Of a stretch of 64,000 bases of DNA, positions 10,195 to 18,757 are shown in pieces. The translations under genes were made by a program, and so were the position numbers. The DNA comes from Neobacillus vireti (GTDB lineage Bacteria > Bacillota > Bacilli > Bacillales > Cytobacillaceae). Location of the stretch: assembly GCF_001026695.1 (NCBI RefSeq), contig NZ_LDNB01000007.1, positions 375,556 through 439,555 on the forward strand, in the 5' to 3' direction. The notes under the pieces were generated by a model. It had not been told where the DNA came from and did not search any database. It was given only the letters and a program-made list of their open reading frames with translations. How positions within the stretch are numbered: position 1 is the stretch's first letter; each line of letters starts with the position of its first letter.

Positions 10195-10752
10195 ATGAAA
10201 AAAATCTGGATGATAATTCCACTGATTTTGCTATCTGGATGTATGGAAAAGAATGTGAAAAAGATCGATGTGGAAATGTTTAATGCTGTTGGTGATTCAC
10301 TCGGGACGGTAGAACTGGCCGAACAGTCCAGCGGTATCAAGATGACGGTAAATTTGAAGGGACTGCCACCTGGCGAACATGCGATACATATTCATGAAAA
10401 GGGAAAGTGTCAGGCACCAGATTTCAAGTCTGCAGGGAACCATTTTAATCCTGAAAAAAAGGAGCATGGACTTCTGCATCCAAAAGGTGCCCATGCTGGT
10501 GACTTGCCAAATTTAATTGTTGACGATGACGGCTCCGTTAAAGCGGATTTAATGGCACCTAATGTCACCTTGAAAGACGGAAAGAAATCCATTTTAACAA
10601 AAGAGGGTACATCGATTGTCGTAGACGAATCAAAGGATGACGGCATGACCCAGCCCGCAGGAGACTCAGGTAAGCGGATTGCCTGCGGTGAAATCTCCAA
10701 AGATAAAAATAAAGCAGGCCAACAGCGGAAAGCTCAGGATGAAGATAAATAA
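10195..10752 (+). CDS. Superoxide dismutase [Cu-Zn]-like lipoprotein (YojM/SodC family)
   Basis: A 185-residue exported protein with a signal peptide ending in the lipobox LLSGC. The SodC fold is clear: [11 protein letters not shown] carries two copper His ligands, AGNHFNP the bridging His, and [19 protein letters not shown] zinc/copper residues follow (here [13 protein letters not shown]). The late segment that normally carries the last copper His reads [20 protein letters not shown], so that His appears replaced, as reported for B. subtilis YojM. Genuine dismutase activity is therefore uncertain. GGGGGGAATAGAG precedes ATG 10195. Confidence 0.85.
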   Translation: MKKIWMIIPLILLSGCMEKNVKKIDVEMFNAVGDSLGTVELAEQSSGIKMTVNLKGLPPGEHAIHIHEKGKCQAPDFKSAGNHFNPEKKEHGLLHPKGAHAGDLPNLIVDDDGSVKADLMAPNVTLKDGKKSILTKEGTSIVVDESKDDGMTQPAGDSGKRIACGEISKDKNKAGQQRKAQDEDK

Positions 10753-10767
10753 GAACGACTATATAAG

Positions 10768-10798
10768 AAAGTAGGACCACGTGTTGGTTCTATTTTTT
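10768..10798 (+). terminator. Terminator of the SodC-like gene
   Basis: AGGACC pairs with GGTTCT (one G-T pair) and is followed by T7; copy B of the structured element starts directly after. Confidence 0.7.
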
Positions 10799-10951
10799 TG
10801 CCGAAAGGAAAGTATAACCTTTCCTTTCAGGCATAAGTGCACTAAGGAAAGCTACGTGAGGTTTTGCTTCGCAGTTGAAAAGCTGTGCTTTTCAACGAAC
10901 TACGCCTCATGAACCGTCTAACGGCTCGTCAATCGACGAGTTCTCTTTAGC
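10799..10951. repeat. Structured intergenic element, copy B (expanded form)
   Basis: Has the same ends as the 10022 copy: a perfect 10-bp hairpin (GAAAGGAAAG, loop TATAAC), AGGCATAAGTGCA, and CTCGTC-AATC-GACGAG. A roughly 60-base insert carries a second perfect hairpin (GTTGAAAAGC, loop TGT) enclosed by GTGAGG/CCTCAT. The flanking stretch 10753-11057 otherwise holds no gene. Confidence 0.8.
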
Positions 10952-11057
10952 CCATTTTTTATGGAAGTGAAAAAATTCATAATTTACATGGGTAAAAATC
11001 TAAGCTTATCCCTCTAGATGGACATACACTATCTTGAGACTTTTAGGAGGCGATATC

Positions 11058-11354
11058 ATGACAGAAAGACAATTTCCGGGCGGATTCCAAGGACAATTTG
11101 GCCAACAAATGGGCTATCCCCAAATGACTGGCGGCTATCCACAAATGGGTGGGTTCCCACAAACGGGTTATCCACAAACAGGAGGTTTTCCGCACACAGG
11201 TTATCCTCATATGGGGGGGTACCCACAATATGGGCAATATCACCATGGCGGCTATCCAGGAATGACTGGTTATCCACATGTAGGTTTCCCTCAAGGTATG
11301 GGCGGAATGCCACAAGCTGGACAAGGTCAAATGCCGAGAAAAGAAAAGAAGTAA
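11058..11354 (+). CDS. GYPQ-repeat low-complexity protein, possible coat/surface protein
   Basis: A 98-residue protein made almost wholly of Gly-Tyr/Phe-Pro-Gln/His-Met/Thr units (for example GYPQM, GFPQTGYPQTG) with a short basic end PRKEKK. AGGAGG seven bases before ATG 11058 decides the start. There is no signal peptide. The composition is like Bacillus spore-coat and prion-like proteins that condense or cross-link through tyrosine; that role is inferred. A strong hairpin (CTGCTCCTTC/GAAGGGGCAG, then T5) at 11373-11402 ends it. Confidence 0.75.
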   Translation: MTERQFPGGFQGQFGQQMGYPQMTGGYPQMGGFPQTGYPQTGGFPHTGYPHMGGYPQYGQYHHGGYPGMTGYPHVGFPQGMGGMPQAGQGQMPRKEKK

Positions 11355-11372
11355 GTATTACCTGACATGCCG

Positions 11373-11402
11373 GCTGCTCCTTCAAATGAAGGGGCAGTTT
11401 TT
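11373..11402 (+). terminator. Terminator of the GYPQ-repeat gene
   Basis: A ten-pair hairpin with one G-T pair and a four-base loop, followed by T5. Confidence 0.8.
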
Positions 11403-11491
11403 AACTTTTTTACGCCTTTCCTTGATTTATCATATTTTTTTCTAGAAAATAGAATGAAAGAATACTGGAAGCAAATAGGAGTGCACTTGCA

Positions 11492-12697
11492 ATGGAAAAC
11501 AAACTATATTATCAGGATGCTTACTTAACGAAATTCACAGCGATGGTGGAAAAACAAGAAAAGGATCCATCAGGAAAATGGTATGTGGTGTTAAATCACA
11601 CAGCCTTCTATCCAACTGGCGGCGGACAGCCCCATGACCTGGGCACAATCGAAAATACAAAGATCGTAAATGTCAAAGAAATCGAGGGGGAAATTCGGCA
11701 TTACCTTGAAGGGCCTTTAACGGACACCAATAAAGATATACACGGTGTGCTTGATTGGAAACGGCGCTTTGATCATATGCAGCAGCATGCCGGCCAGCAT
11801 ATCCTTTCTGCGGCGTTCGAAGAATTACTCGATTATAAGACAGTCGGCTTTCACTTAGGTGAAGAAATCGTCACGATTGATTTAGCGACAGAAGTATTAT
11901 CTGAACAGGAGGTTAAACAGGTAGAGGAACTTGCCAATCAAATCATTTTGGAAAACCGGCCGATTAAAACAAAATGGGTAACAGAAGAGGAGTTATCTGC
12001 TTATTCATTACGAAAAGAAACAAAAGTGAAAGATAATATCAGGCTGGTAATGATTCCTGATTTCGATTATAACGGCTGCGGAGGGACACACCCGAGGGCG
12101 ACGGGCGAGGTGAGGGCCATTAAAATATTGGATTGGGAACGGCAAAGGAAAAACATTCGTGTCCAATTTGTCTGTGGCGAGCGGGTCTTAACTCAGTTTG
12201 ACCAAAAACAAAGAGTGCTGCTTGAGTTAACAAAGCTCTTAAATGCTCCAGAATCTGAAATGATTCATGCTGCCAGCCGGCTTGTTGAGCAGGGAAAGGC
12301 ATTGGAGAAGGAACTGGATTATAACCAACAACAATTACTTACATTTGAAGCAAGAGAATTACTAGCAAAAAATGAGAACAGGCTTGTGAGTGAAGTGTTT
12401 CAAAATCGGACGATACAAGCGCTTCAGAAGCTAGCTCGAATCATCATTGCCGAAGATGACCAAACAATGGTTTTCTTTGTTTCCGAAAATGAAAATCGTC
12501 TCCAGCTCGTTTGTGCGCGGGGACAAGCCCGGACGGAAAATATGAAATCAGTGCTTGAAGCGGCTCTTCTACTAATAAATGGTAAGGGCGGTGGGAATGA
12601 CTCTTTTGCCCAAGGCGGCGGTGAAGCGCTAATGACAGGCCGGGAAATGATCGAGCGTTTTCTGGAACAAGAAAAGAAGATAACACTGGGCAAATAA
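11492..12697 (+). CDS. Alanyl-tRNA editing protein (AlaX family, with DHHA1 domain)
   Basis: A free-standing trans-editing enzyme of 401 residues, predicted to hydrolyse Ser-tRNA(Ala) or Gly-tRNA(Ala). The zinc-binding editing motifs are intact: HxxxHxxxH at residues 95, 99 and 103, and CGGTH at 196-200. The N-terminal part resembles the AlaRS second domain (NHTAFYPTGGGQPHD). A C-terminal DHHA1-type domain with the GGGNDSFAQGGG glycine loop is present, making this the long AlaX-L form. No catalytic aminoacylation domain is encoded. The ribosome binding site is weak (ATAGGAG). Confidence 0.9.
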   Translation: MENKLYYQDAYLTKFTAMVEKQEKDPSGKWYVVLNHTAFYPTGGGQPHDLGTIENTKIVNVKEIEGEIRHYLEGPLTDTNKDIHGVLDWKRRFDHMQQHAGQHILSAAFEELLDYKTVGFHLGEEIVTIDLATEVLSEQEVKQVEELANQIILENRPIKTKWVTEEELSAYSLRKETKVKDNIRLVMIPDFDYNGCGGTHPRATGEVRAIKILDWERQRKNIRVQFVCGERVLTQFDQKQRVLLELTKLLNAPESEMIHAASRLVEQGKALEKELDYNQQQLLTFEARELLAKNENRLVSEVFQNRTIQALQKLARIIIAEDDQTMVFFVSENENRLQLVCARGQARTENMKSVLEAALLLINGKGGGNDSFAQGGGEALMTGREMIERFLEQEKKITLGK

Positions 12698-12821
12698 CAG
12701 ACCATGTTCACTTGATTGCCTTTTTTAAACTGGAAATGGTTCAACAAAGTGGAGTTTAATTAATTTTCATATATAATAAAGCTAAATTGATTTTTTTAAC
12801 ATCATGAAGGGATGATTTAGA

Positions 12822-14234
12822 GTGGAAAAACAACAAGTTGGAGTCGTGGGTGTTGGAGTAATGGGAAGAAGTTTGGCGTTAAATTTTGAAAGCAAAGGCT
12901 TCCCCGTTTCTGTGTACGACCTATCAGCAGAGAAAGTAAATGAAGTTGTCGAAAATAATAAAGGGAAAAAGTTAGTTGGCACGACAAATATTGTAGATTT
13001 TGTGCAATCATTAGAAAGCCCGCGGAAGATTTTATTAATGGTGAATGCGGGAGTCATTACCGATAAAGCAATTGAATCGTTGCTGCCTCATTTAGATAAA
13101 GGCGATATCCTAATTGATGGCGGAAACAGCTTCTATCAAGATACAATCCGAAGAAATAAGGAACTTGCTGAAAAGGGAATTCTATTTATCGGTGCCGGAG
13201 TTTCGGGCGGAGAAGAAGGTGCACTGACAGGCCCGGCCATCATGCCAAGCGGGCAAAAGGAAGCCTATGATGCAGTCGGACCACTGTTAACGGCTATCTC
13301 TGCTAAGGTAAATGGAGATCCATGCTGTACATATATTGGTCCAAATGGGGCTGGGCACTATGTGAAAATGGTGCATAACGGCATTGAGTATAGTGATATG
13401 CAGTTAATTTGCGAGTCCTATCATTTAATGAGAGATCTGCTTGGTTTGTCCGTTGAAGAACTTCATGAAGTGTTTAAAGAATGGAATCAAGGCGAGCTTG
13501 ACAGCTATTTAATTGAAATAACAGCCGATATTTTTACAAAAATAGATTCGGAAACTGGGAAGCCGTTAGTGGATGTCATTCTTGATACAGCCGGGCAAAA
13601 AGGGACTGGAAAATGGACAAGTCAAAGTTCACTTGATTTAAGTGTGCCGCTGTCGATTATTACAGAATCCGTTTTTTCCCGCTTTTTATCGGCGATGAAG
13701 GATGAGCGCGTGCGTGCAAGCAAGGTGCTAAGGGGTCCGGCTGCGAATGAATTTGCCGGCAATAAGCAGGAGTTTATTGAGCTGATTCGGAAAACCTTGT
13801 ATCTAAGTAAGATTATTTCTTACGCACAAGGCTTTGCCCAATTGAAAAAGGCTTCGGAAGAATATGATTGGAACTTAAAACCGGGAGAAATTGCGATGAT
13901 TTTCCGCGGCGGCTGTATTATTCGGGCAGCCTTCCTGCAAAATATTAAGGAAGCCTACGACCGTAATCCAGCCTTAGACAATTTATTAATGGATTCCTAT
14001 TTTCAAACGATTGTTGCCGACTATCAGGATGCTGCAAGAGAAGTAGTATCCATTGCGATTAAAGCAGGTATACCGGTGCCAGGTCTTTCTAGCGCACTTG
14101 CTTATTATGACAGTTACCGCTCAGAGGTGCTGCCTGCCAATTTACTCCAAGCCCAAAGAGATTATTTCGGTGCCCATACCTATCAAAGAGTGGACCGTGA
14201 AGGAACCTTCCATACAGAATGGCTGGAAAAATAA
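12822..14234 (+). CDS. gndA: 6-phosphogluconate dehydrogenase (decarboxylating)
   Basis: A 470-residue oxidative pentose-phosphate enzyme that converts 6-phosphogluconate to ribulose-5-phosphate with reduction of NADP+. Visible: the Rossmann motif [16 protein letters not shown], the substrate block [18 protein letters not shown], and the active-site [15 protein letters not shown] with the catalytic Lys and the His-Asn pair. The start is GTG with GAAGGGATGA upstream. Choice between the GndA and GntZ names rests on similarity I recall, not on a search. A 12-bp stem terminator follows. Confidence 0.9.
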   Translation: MEKQQVGVVGVGVMGRSLALNFESKGFPVSVYDLSAEKVNEVVENNKGKKLVGTTNIVDFVQSLESPRKILLMVNAGVITDKAIESLLPHLDKGDILIDGGNSFYQDTIRRNKELAEKGILFIGAGVSGGEEGALTGPAIMPSGQKEAYDAVGPLLTAISAKVNGDPCCTYIGPNGAGHYVKMVHNGIEYSDMQLICESYHLMRDLLGLSVEELHEVFKEWNQGELDSYLIEITADIFTKIDSETGKPLVDVILDTAGQKGTGKWTSQSSLDLSVPLSIITESVFSRFLSAMKDERVRASKVLRGPAANEFAGNKQEFIELIRKTLYLSKIISYAQGFAQLKKASEEYDWNLKPGEIAMIFRGGCIIRAAFLQNIKEAYDRNPALDNLLMDSYFQTIVADYQDAAREVVSIAIKAGIPVPGLSSALAYYDSYRSEVLPANLLQAQRDYFGAHTYQRVDREGTFHTEWLEK

Positions 14235-14237
14235 TCG

Positions 14238-14268
14238 AAAAGACGAGCTAGCATAGCTCGTCTTTTTT
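14238..14268 (+). terminator. Terminator of gndA
   Basis: AAAAGACGAGCT pairs perfectly with AGCTCGTCTTTT around a five-base loop. Confidence 0.85.
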
Positions 14269-14410
14269 CAAGGGTTTCGGTCACATAGAACCACTCTACG
14301 TGACCGTTTTGCTCTTTTTCCATGTACTTTGGACGTAAGACCTCTCTATATGACCGTTTTGTATGATAAAATATTTTCAGCAAATGTAACTATAATAGGA
14401 GCTAAAAACC

Positions 14411-14674
14411 ATGCGAAAAGAAATTCAAACTAATTTGCAATATGTTGATGTTTTAAATGAATGGGATCCCTTTCGACTAAAAAACGGCGGCTATGAAACG
14501 GAAATTGCTGATGTGATTCAGGCGATACATGAACTGAATGATTGTCCAAAACTAGCCAAGAGAATCCAAACCATTTATGAATTTTCATTTGAAATACTAA
14601 TTCCACTCCATGATTGTGTGAAAATTGCGGCTGAATTATTAGCCATCAAAGAGAACGAAACTTGTTCTATTTAA
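14411..14674 (+). CDS. yugE: DUF1871 family protein YugE
   Basis: An 87-residue helical cytosolic protein. The blocks WDPF, GYETEIADVIQAIHEL and RIQTIYEFSFE match B. subtilis YugE. TAGGAGC precedes the ATG. No function is established for this family. Its stop lies six bases before the inverted-repeat element, which may therefore act as its 3' end. Confidence 0.85.
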   Translation: MRKEIQTNLQYVDVLNEWDPFRLKNGGYETEIADVIQAIHELNDCPKLAKRIQTIYEFSFEILIPLHDCVKIAAELLAIKENETCSI

Positions 14675-14679
14675 TGAAA

Positions 14680-14852
14680 GGCTGTGTTAAAGCACAATGT
14701 TGCTCTACGTTTCAGGCGCGAGACTCCTGCGGGAGCAGCGGGACAGGTGAGACCCCGCAGGCGCGCAATTCGCCGAGGAGGCAGGCTCACCGCCCGCCCC
14801 GCGGAAAGTGAAGCCCTGGAACGGAAATCAACATTCACTTTTTAACACAGCC
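14680..14852. mobile_element. MITE-like GC-rich Bacillaceae repeat with terminal inverted repeats
   Basis: A 173-bp element with perfect 12-bp terminal inverted repeats (GGCTGTGTTAAA / TTTAACACAGCC). The GC-rich interior, with CCTGCGGG and CCCGCAGG facing each other, is far above the local composition. No transposase is encoded and no clear target duplication is seen. The interior resembles a palindromic repeat that I recognise as common in Bacillaceae intergenic DNA. Confidence 0.75.
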
Positions 14853-14861
14853 AATGCAAAA

Positions 14862-14891
14862 AAAGTGGACATACCCATTTGGGCTGTCCAC
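14862..14891 (-). terminator. Hairpin with minus-strand T-run
   Basis: AAGTGGACA pairs with TGTCCACTT; the adjoining A7 on the plus strand gives a U-run on minus transcripts. Confidence 0.6.
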
Positions 14892-14976
14892 TTCAAAAAG
14901 GGGGGAATACTAGAAAGCATTATGTTACAAGGTTTTCCACATATTTATGGTTCTATACAAAAGAATGAAGAAAAAA

Positions 14977-15006
14977 TAAAAAAAGCGGTACATTTTACCG
15001 CTTTTA
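14977..15006 (-). terminator. Terminator of the XRE regulator gene
   Basis: AAAAGCGGTA/TACCGCTTTT stem directly downstream of the minus-strand stop, with a U-run on the minus transcript. Confidence 0.8.
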
Positions 15007-15022
15007 AGCTAAAGTGCCTTTT

Positions 15023-15259
15023 TCAAATATGTTCCGTAGAAGTGGAGGTTGTTTGAACCTGATTGTACTTCAATAATTCAGATGCAGGGATATCTAAAAC
15101 AGTAGACAATTTCATGATTGTCTGAGTGCTTGGAATTTGTTCCCCAGATTCATATTTCTCAATCGTATGTGTTCCCACTCTAACCTTTTGAGCCAGCTCC
15201 TGCTGGGTCATTTTTAGCATTTCACGGGAAGTTTTAATGGTGTGGCCGATTGAATTCAT
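15023..15259 (-). CDS. Small XRE-family HTH regulator
   Basis: A 78-residue single-domain Cro/C1-type helix-turn-helix protein. The HTH spans about residues 9-60 (MTQQELAQKVRVGTHTIEKYESG), followed by a short Ser/Thr tail. AGAGAGGTG before ATG 15259 decides the start over GTG 15268. It is divergent from yugI with about 235 bases between the starts. Targets are unknown; autoregulation is likely by family. Confidence 0.82.
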   Translation of the reverse strand: MNSIGHTIKTSREMLKMTQQELAQKVRVGTHTIEKYESGEQIPSTQTIMKLSTVLDIPASELLKYNQVQTTSTSTEHI

Positions 15260-15414
15260 ACTGGTCACCTCTCTTAGAAAGGATACTTACTCACTATTAG
15301 TATATCATTGGATAGTTGGCTTTTTTTATTCGTTCTGTGAATAATTTGTTAAGAAACTCTGACAATATTTCTAATTCAAATGAGGAGAACTTATTTTGAA
15401 TGCGATAAGCTTTT

Positions 15415-15443
15415 TTGCCTAAAGCTATATATTGTGATATAAT
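15415..15443 (+). promoter_or_regulatory. SigA-type promoter of yugI
   Basis: TTGCCT and TATAAT separated by exactly 17 bases, 52 bases before the yugI start codon. Confidence 0.65.
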
Positions 15444-15495
15444 CTTTTAATGCGTATATAAGGGATTAATAATTCATTTACTTAGGAGTGTTTAC

Positions 15496-15897
15496 ATGAC
15501 AGAAAAGATTGAAACAGGAAGTATTTTAACCGGTAAAGTTACAGGAATTCAACCATATGGTGCATTCGTTGCCTTAGATGAAAATACACAGGGTCTTGTG
15601 CATATTTCAGAAATCACACACGGCTATGTGAAGGATATCAATGAACATCTTAAAGTGGGCGATGAAGTACAGGTTAAGGTATTATCAGTGGATGAAGGTG
15701 CAGGAAAAATTGGTCTTTCAATCCGTGCCACAGAAGAAGCCCCAGCTCAACCAATAACTAAAGCTAAAAAGCCGCGTAAGCGTCAAGCAGCAGCAATTAT
15801 TCCTGAGGCTGAAGGCCAGCAAGGATTTAATACATTAAAAGATAAGCTTCAAGAGTGGATTGACCAGTCACAGCGTGAAGATTTAATTAAAAAGTAA
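15496..15897 (+). CDS. yugI: S1-domain RNA-binding protein YugI (general stress protein 13)
   Basis: A 133-residue protein with one S1 domain at about residues 6-76 (GKVTGIQPYGAFVALDE, GLVHISEI). A basic Lys/Pro linker follows, then a C-terminal helix ending in DLIKK. The family associates with ribosomes and RNA; GSP13 of B. subtilis is the close relative. It has its own promoter and a terminator stem at about 15906-15953. Confidence 0.92.
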   Translation: MTEKIETGSILTGKVTGIQPYGAFVALDENTQGLVHISEITHGYVKDINEHLKVGDEVQVKVLSVDEGAGKIGLSIRATEEAPAQPITKAKKPRKRQAAAIIPEAEGQQGFNTLKDKLQEWIDQSQREDLIKK

Positions 15898-16088
15898 TAT
15901 TTCTAAAAGCCTAGGCCCTGAAATTTATTGAAGGCTGCCTTGGGCTTTTTTATTTTTGAAATAAAAAGGGTTCATTCTTTTTTCAGGCTCGGCTACAATA
16001 GAATTGTACTTAACATTTTAGAAGAATTGGATTGGGCGATTAAGCGGATTAACAAAATATTAGAATGAAAATAATTAGGGGTGCCAAA

Positions 16089-17360
16089 ATGGGGACTACT
16101 GATGGAGATGGCAAGAAACAAGAGATGTTAAACCTTCTTACATCAACACAGATCGTTATTCATGATGCGTTAAATAAACTGGGCTACAACGAGGAGATGT
16201 ATCATTTATTAGCAGAACCAATTCGGACATTTTGTGTCAGGATTCCTGTCCGCATGGATGATGGCTCTACGAAAGTCTTCAGCGGATTCAGGTCCCAGCA
16301 TAATGATGCGGTTGGACCGACAATGGGCGGGGTTCGCTTTCATCCGCAAATCAATGCTGATGAAATAAAGGCGTTATCGATGTGGATGAGCCTAAAATGC
16401 GGCATTGCGGATTTACCTTTCGGTGGAGGAAAGGGCGGAATTATCTGTAACCCGCGCACCATGTCATTTGGTGAGCTTGAACGTTTAAGCCGCGGCTATG
16501 TCCGATCTATCAGCCAAATTGTTGGCTCAGTCAAGGATATCCCGGCACCGGATATGTATACAAACTCGCAGATTATGGCCTGGATGCTGGATGAATACAG
16601 CTCTCTCCGTCAAAACGACTCTCCCGGCTTTATCACAGGGAAGCCGCTTGTGCTTGGAGGTTCAGAGGGCCGGGAAAAAGCAGGGGCTAAGGGTGTAACC
16701 ATTTGTATCGAAGAAGCGGCAAAAAAGCGTGGAATTCAGTTGAAAGGTGCGCGTGTGATCATCCAAGGTTTTGGAAATGCCGGCGGCTACATCGCTAAAT
16801 TTCTCCATGATTCAGGAGCGATAATCGTTGGTATTTCAGATGTGTATGGGGCGGTTTATCATCCAGATGGCTTGGATATTAATTATTTGCTCGACCGCCG
16901 TGACAGCTTTGGTACAGTGACCACATTATTTGAGGGTGCGATAACGAATCAAGAATTGCTTGAGCGCGACTGTGATATTTTAGTGCCGGCTGCTGTTTCT
17001 AACCAAATTACCGCCGAAAATGCAGGCAGCATCAAAGCAAGAATTGTAGTGGAAGCAGCAAACGGTCCGACGACGCTGGAAGCGACCAAGATTCTCACAG
17101 AACGCGGGATTTTGTTAGTCCCCGATGTGCTTGCCGGTGCGGGCGGCGTCACTGTTTCCTATTTCGAGTGGGTTCAAAATAACCAAGGATATTATTGGAC
17201 GGAAGAGGAAATAGCCGTGAAATTACGAGAAAGGCTCGTCAAATCATTCAATGATGTTTATGACCTTGCCGAAAGCCGAAATATCAGTATGCGATTAGCT
17301 GCATACATGGTTGGCGTTAGAAAAATGGCAGAAGCCTCCCTATTAAGGGGCTGGGTATAA
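16089..17360 (+). CDS. NAD-dependent glutamate dehydrogenase (RocG/GudB type)
   Basis: A 423-residue hexameric-type GDH catalysing glutamate to 2-oxoglutarate plus ammonium. The substrate glycine loop and catalytic lysine are visible in PFGGGKGGI, the catalytic Asp in DIPAPDMYTN, and the dinucleotide motif in GFGNAGG. The C-terminus SLLRGWV is typical. TAGGGGTG precedes ATG 16089, which is better supported than the ATG at 16065. RocG and GudB cannot be told apart from sequence alone; there is no GudB-type duplication in the catalytic region. Confidence 0.92.
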   Translation: MGTTDGDGKKQEMLNLLTSTQIVIHDALNKLGYNEEMYHLLAEPIRTFCVRIPVRMDDGSTKVFSGFRSQHNDAVGPTMGGVRFHPQINADEIKALSMWMSLKCGIADLPFGGGKGGIICNPRTMSFGELERLSRGYVRSISQIVGSVKDIPAPDMYTNSQIMAWMLDEYSSLRQNDSPGFITGKPLVLGGSEGREKAGAKGVTICIEEAAKKRGIQLKGARVIIQGFGNAGGYIAKFLHDSGAIIVGISDVYGAVYHPDGLDINYLLDRRDSFGTVTTLFEGAITNQELLERDCDILVPAAVSNQITAENAGSIKARIVVEAANGPTTLEATKILTERGILLVPDVLAGAGGVTVSYFEWVQNNQGYYWTEEEIAVKLRERLVKSFNDVYDLAESRNISMRLAAYMVGVRKMAEASLLRGWV

Positions 17361-17364
17361 TGGA

Positions 17365-17396
17365 AATCCTTGCATCATTGATGCGGGGATTCTTTT
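17365..17396 (+). terminator. Terminator of glutamate dehydrogenase
   Basis: A 12-pair stem (two G-T pairs) with a three-base loop, then CTTTT. Confidence 0.75.
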
Positions 17397-17456
17397 ACAA
17401 TGGAAAAAACGATTATCAGGGGCTTAAAGTGGTTTGGTCTTGCCAATGAAGTCAAA

Positions 17457-17500
17457 ATGGGGACTTCACTCTTAAGCAGGCAAACTGCTTGTAGCCCCAT
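17457..17500 (-). terminator. Probable terminator of the first NERD gene
   Basis: On the minus strand ATGGGG...CCCCAT encloses AAGCAG/CTGCTT and ends in TTTTG, shortly after the NERD stop. Confidence 0.55.
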
Positions 17501-17517
17501 GTCGGGTGAATTGTTAA

Positions 17518-18477
17518 TTATTTTGGAAAATAAATTCTATCTTTGAATGTCCCTGAAAAGGCTAAGTCCATGTGACTTAAGAATTTATGTGCAACTCTAG
17601 GGGATTCAATGTGGAGAAATTGTCTTACCTCCGAATTTGTAATTGAGGGCTTACATAGAAGGAAATAGTCGTAGATGGCTTGAATATGAGCTGTTTTTGA
17701 TTTGTAGTTACATTTCGCGCAGACCCATGTTCCGTAAATATATTCCATTGGTAAAAATCTACACTCCGGGCATTGGACTCCTGTAAGGATATCATGTAGC
17801 AAAAGTTTGAAGTGTTCTAGGATGTCAAATTTTTCTGGAGTATGGTTAGTTAAAAGAAGACGTTTAATTTTACGCAATTCCTTTGTATCTAGAATCACAG
17901 TCTTATTATAGTTGGCTATTTGAGTAATTTTTTCAATTAACCCCTCACTATTGCAGATATATCGAAGGATCCGTTCGTTCCCTGGCTCAATTCTTATCGA
18001 TGCTCTTTCGTTACTATTGACAAAAAGATAATGAATGGGAAATTCAGAACAATTATGCTTTTGGAGCCATTTTTTAAGTTTTATCGCCTGCACCCTGGCT
18101 TGTAGTACTGGATTCTTAATTCTTTCGACCTTATCATTAAATTTAAGGGTAGTTTGATTTAAGTAGTTTTCAAAATGGTATTCTCCAATTCGATTCTTTA
18201 CTTCCAGAACTAGTGCAAATGCTGAACAAAGCATTAGGTAATCAATCTGGAAATAATACTTGCCCAATTGTAGGCGAATGTTATGAAAAATAAGATATTT
18301 TGAGTCAGGAAGCATGCTTAAATGGAAAATAAGCGATTTTTCACCTTTGTAACCAGCCATCCAATTCTTATATTCGGTTAATAGGATTGGCCGGATGGGA
18401 TGGTTTTCTCGCAATCTCGAGTCTAGTGCTTCGTATTTCTTAATCCTCTCTGGAGGTTCGCATTCTTTTGCCATCAA
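17518..18477 (-). CDS. NERD-domain nuclease-like protein with zinc ribbon (first copy)
   Basis: A 319-residue protein. The NERD domain shows the conserved GYKGEKS (residues 42-48), QID (77-79) and LEVKN (E92, K94), which fit a PD-(D/E)xK-like nuclease core. A four-cysteine zinc ribbon follows (CPEC 236-239, CAKC 253-256). The tail at about 265-319 looks like a small winged helix-turn-helix (ITNSEVRQF ... RIYFPK). The start is TTG 18477 or ATG 18474. The gene is flanked upstream by 21-bp repeat arrays. DNA or RNA processing is inferred; no partner enzyme is adjacent. Confidence 0.85.
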   Translation of the reverse strand: MMAKECEPPERIKKYEALDSRLRENHPIRPILLTEYKNWMAGYKGEKSLIFHLSMLPDSKYLIFHNIRLQLGKYYFQIDYLMLCSAFALVLEVKNRIGEYHFENYLNQTTLKFNDKVERIKNPVLQARVQAIKLKKWLQKHNCSEFPIHYLFVNSNERASIRIEPGNERILRYICNSEGLIEKITQIANYNKTVILDTKELRKIKRLLLTNHTPEKFDILEHFKLLLHDILTGVQCPECRFLPMEYIYGTWVCAKCNYKSKTAHIQAIYDYFLLCKPSITNSEVRQFLHIESPRVAHKFLSHMDLAFSGTFKDRIYFPK

Positions 18478-18652
18478 TTGGTATCATTCCTTTCTTTTTT
18501 TAAAATTTCTCTAACAACAGTTAAAAACCTTCAAATATCGACACCGTTCTTTGTCTGTTTTATGAACTTTTTCGGAAATAGGTCCACTATTAACATTTAT
18601 GGGGATGTTTTCGGCAGCTATTGAGGGATGACCATCCCTTTTTTGTACGTTA

Positions 18653-18757
18653 TCGGTCACTTTTAGTAATTTACCGTTCACTTATTTAATTTACCGGTTG
18701 CTTTGGATGAAATACCGGTCACTTTGTCCAATTTACCGGTCACTTCATCATTTCCTA
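18653..18757. repeat. 21-bp tandem array, CCGGTCACTT family, block a
   Basis: Five units with core (C)CGGTCACTT begin near 18653, 18674, 18694, 18715 and 18736, giving spacings of 21, 20, 21 and 21. The remaining roughly 10 bases of each unit vary. Confidence 0.85.

Noticed and set aside
11018..11385. Several alternative frames over the GYPQ-repeat gene
   Set aside because: They are shadows produced by the repetitive DNA; only the 11058 frame has AGGAGG with correct spacing.
14183..14383. Minus-strand open frame overlapping the end of gndA
   Set aside because: It overlaps the strong gndA coding end and the gndA terminator and has no supported start.
14808..15056. 82-codon plus-strand open frame
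   Set aside because: It begins inside the inverted-repeat element and crosses two terminator hairpins; no suitable ribosome binding site at its start.
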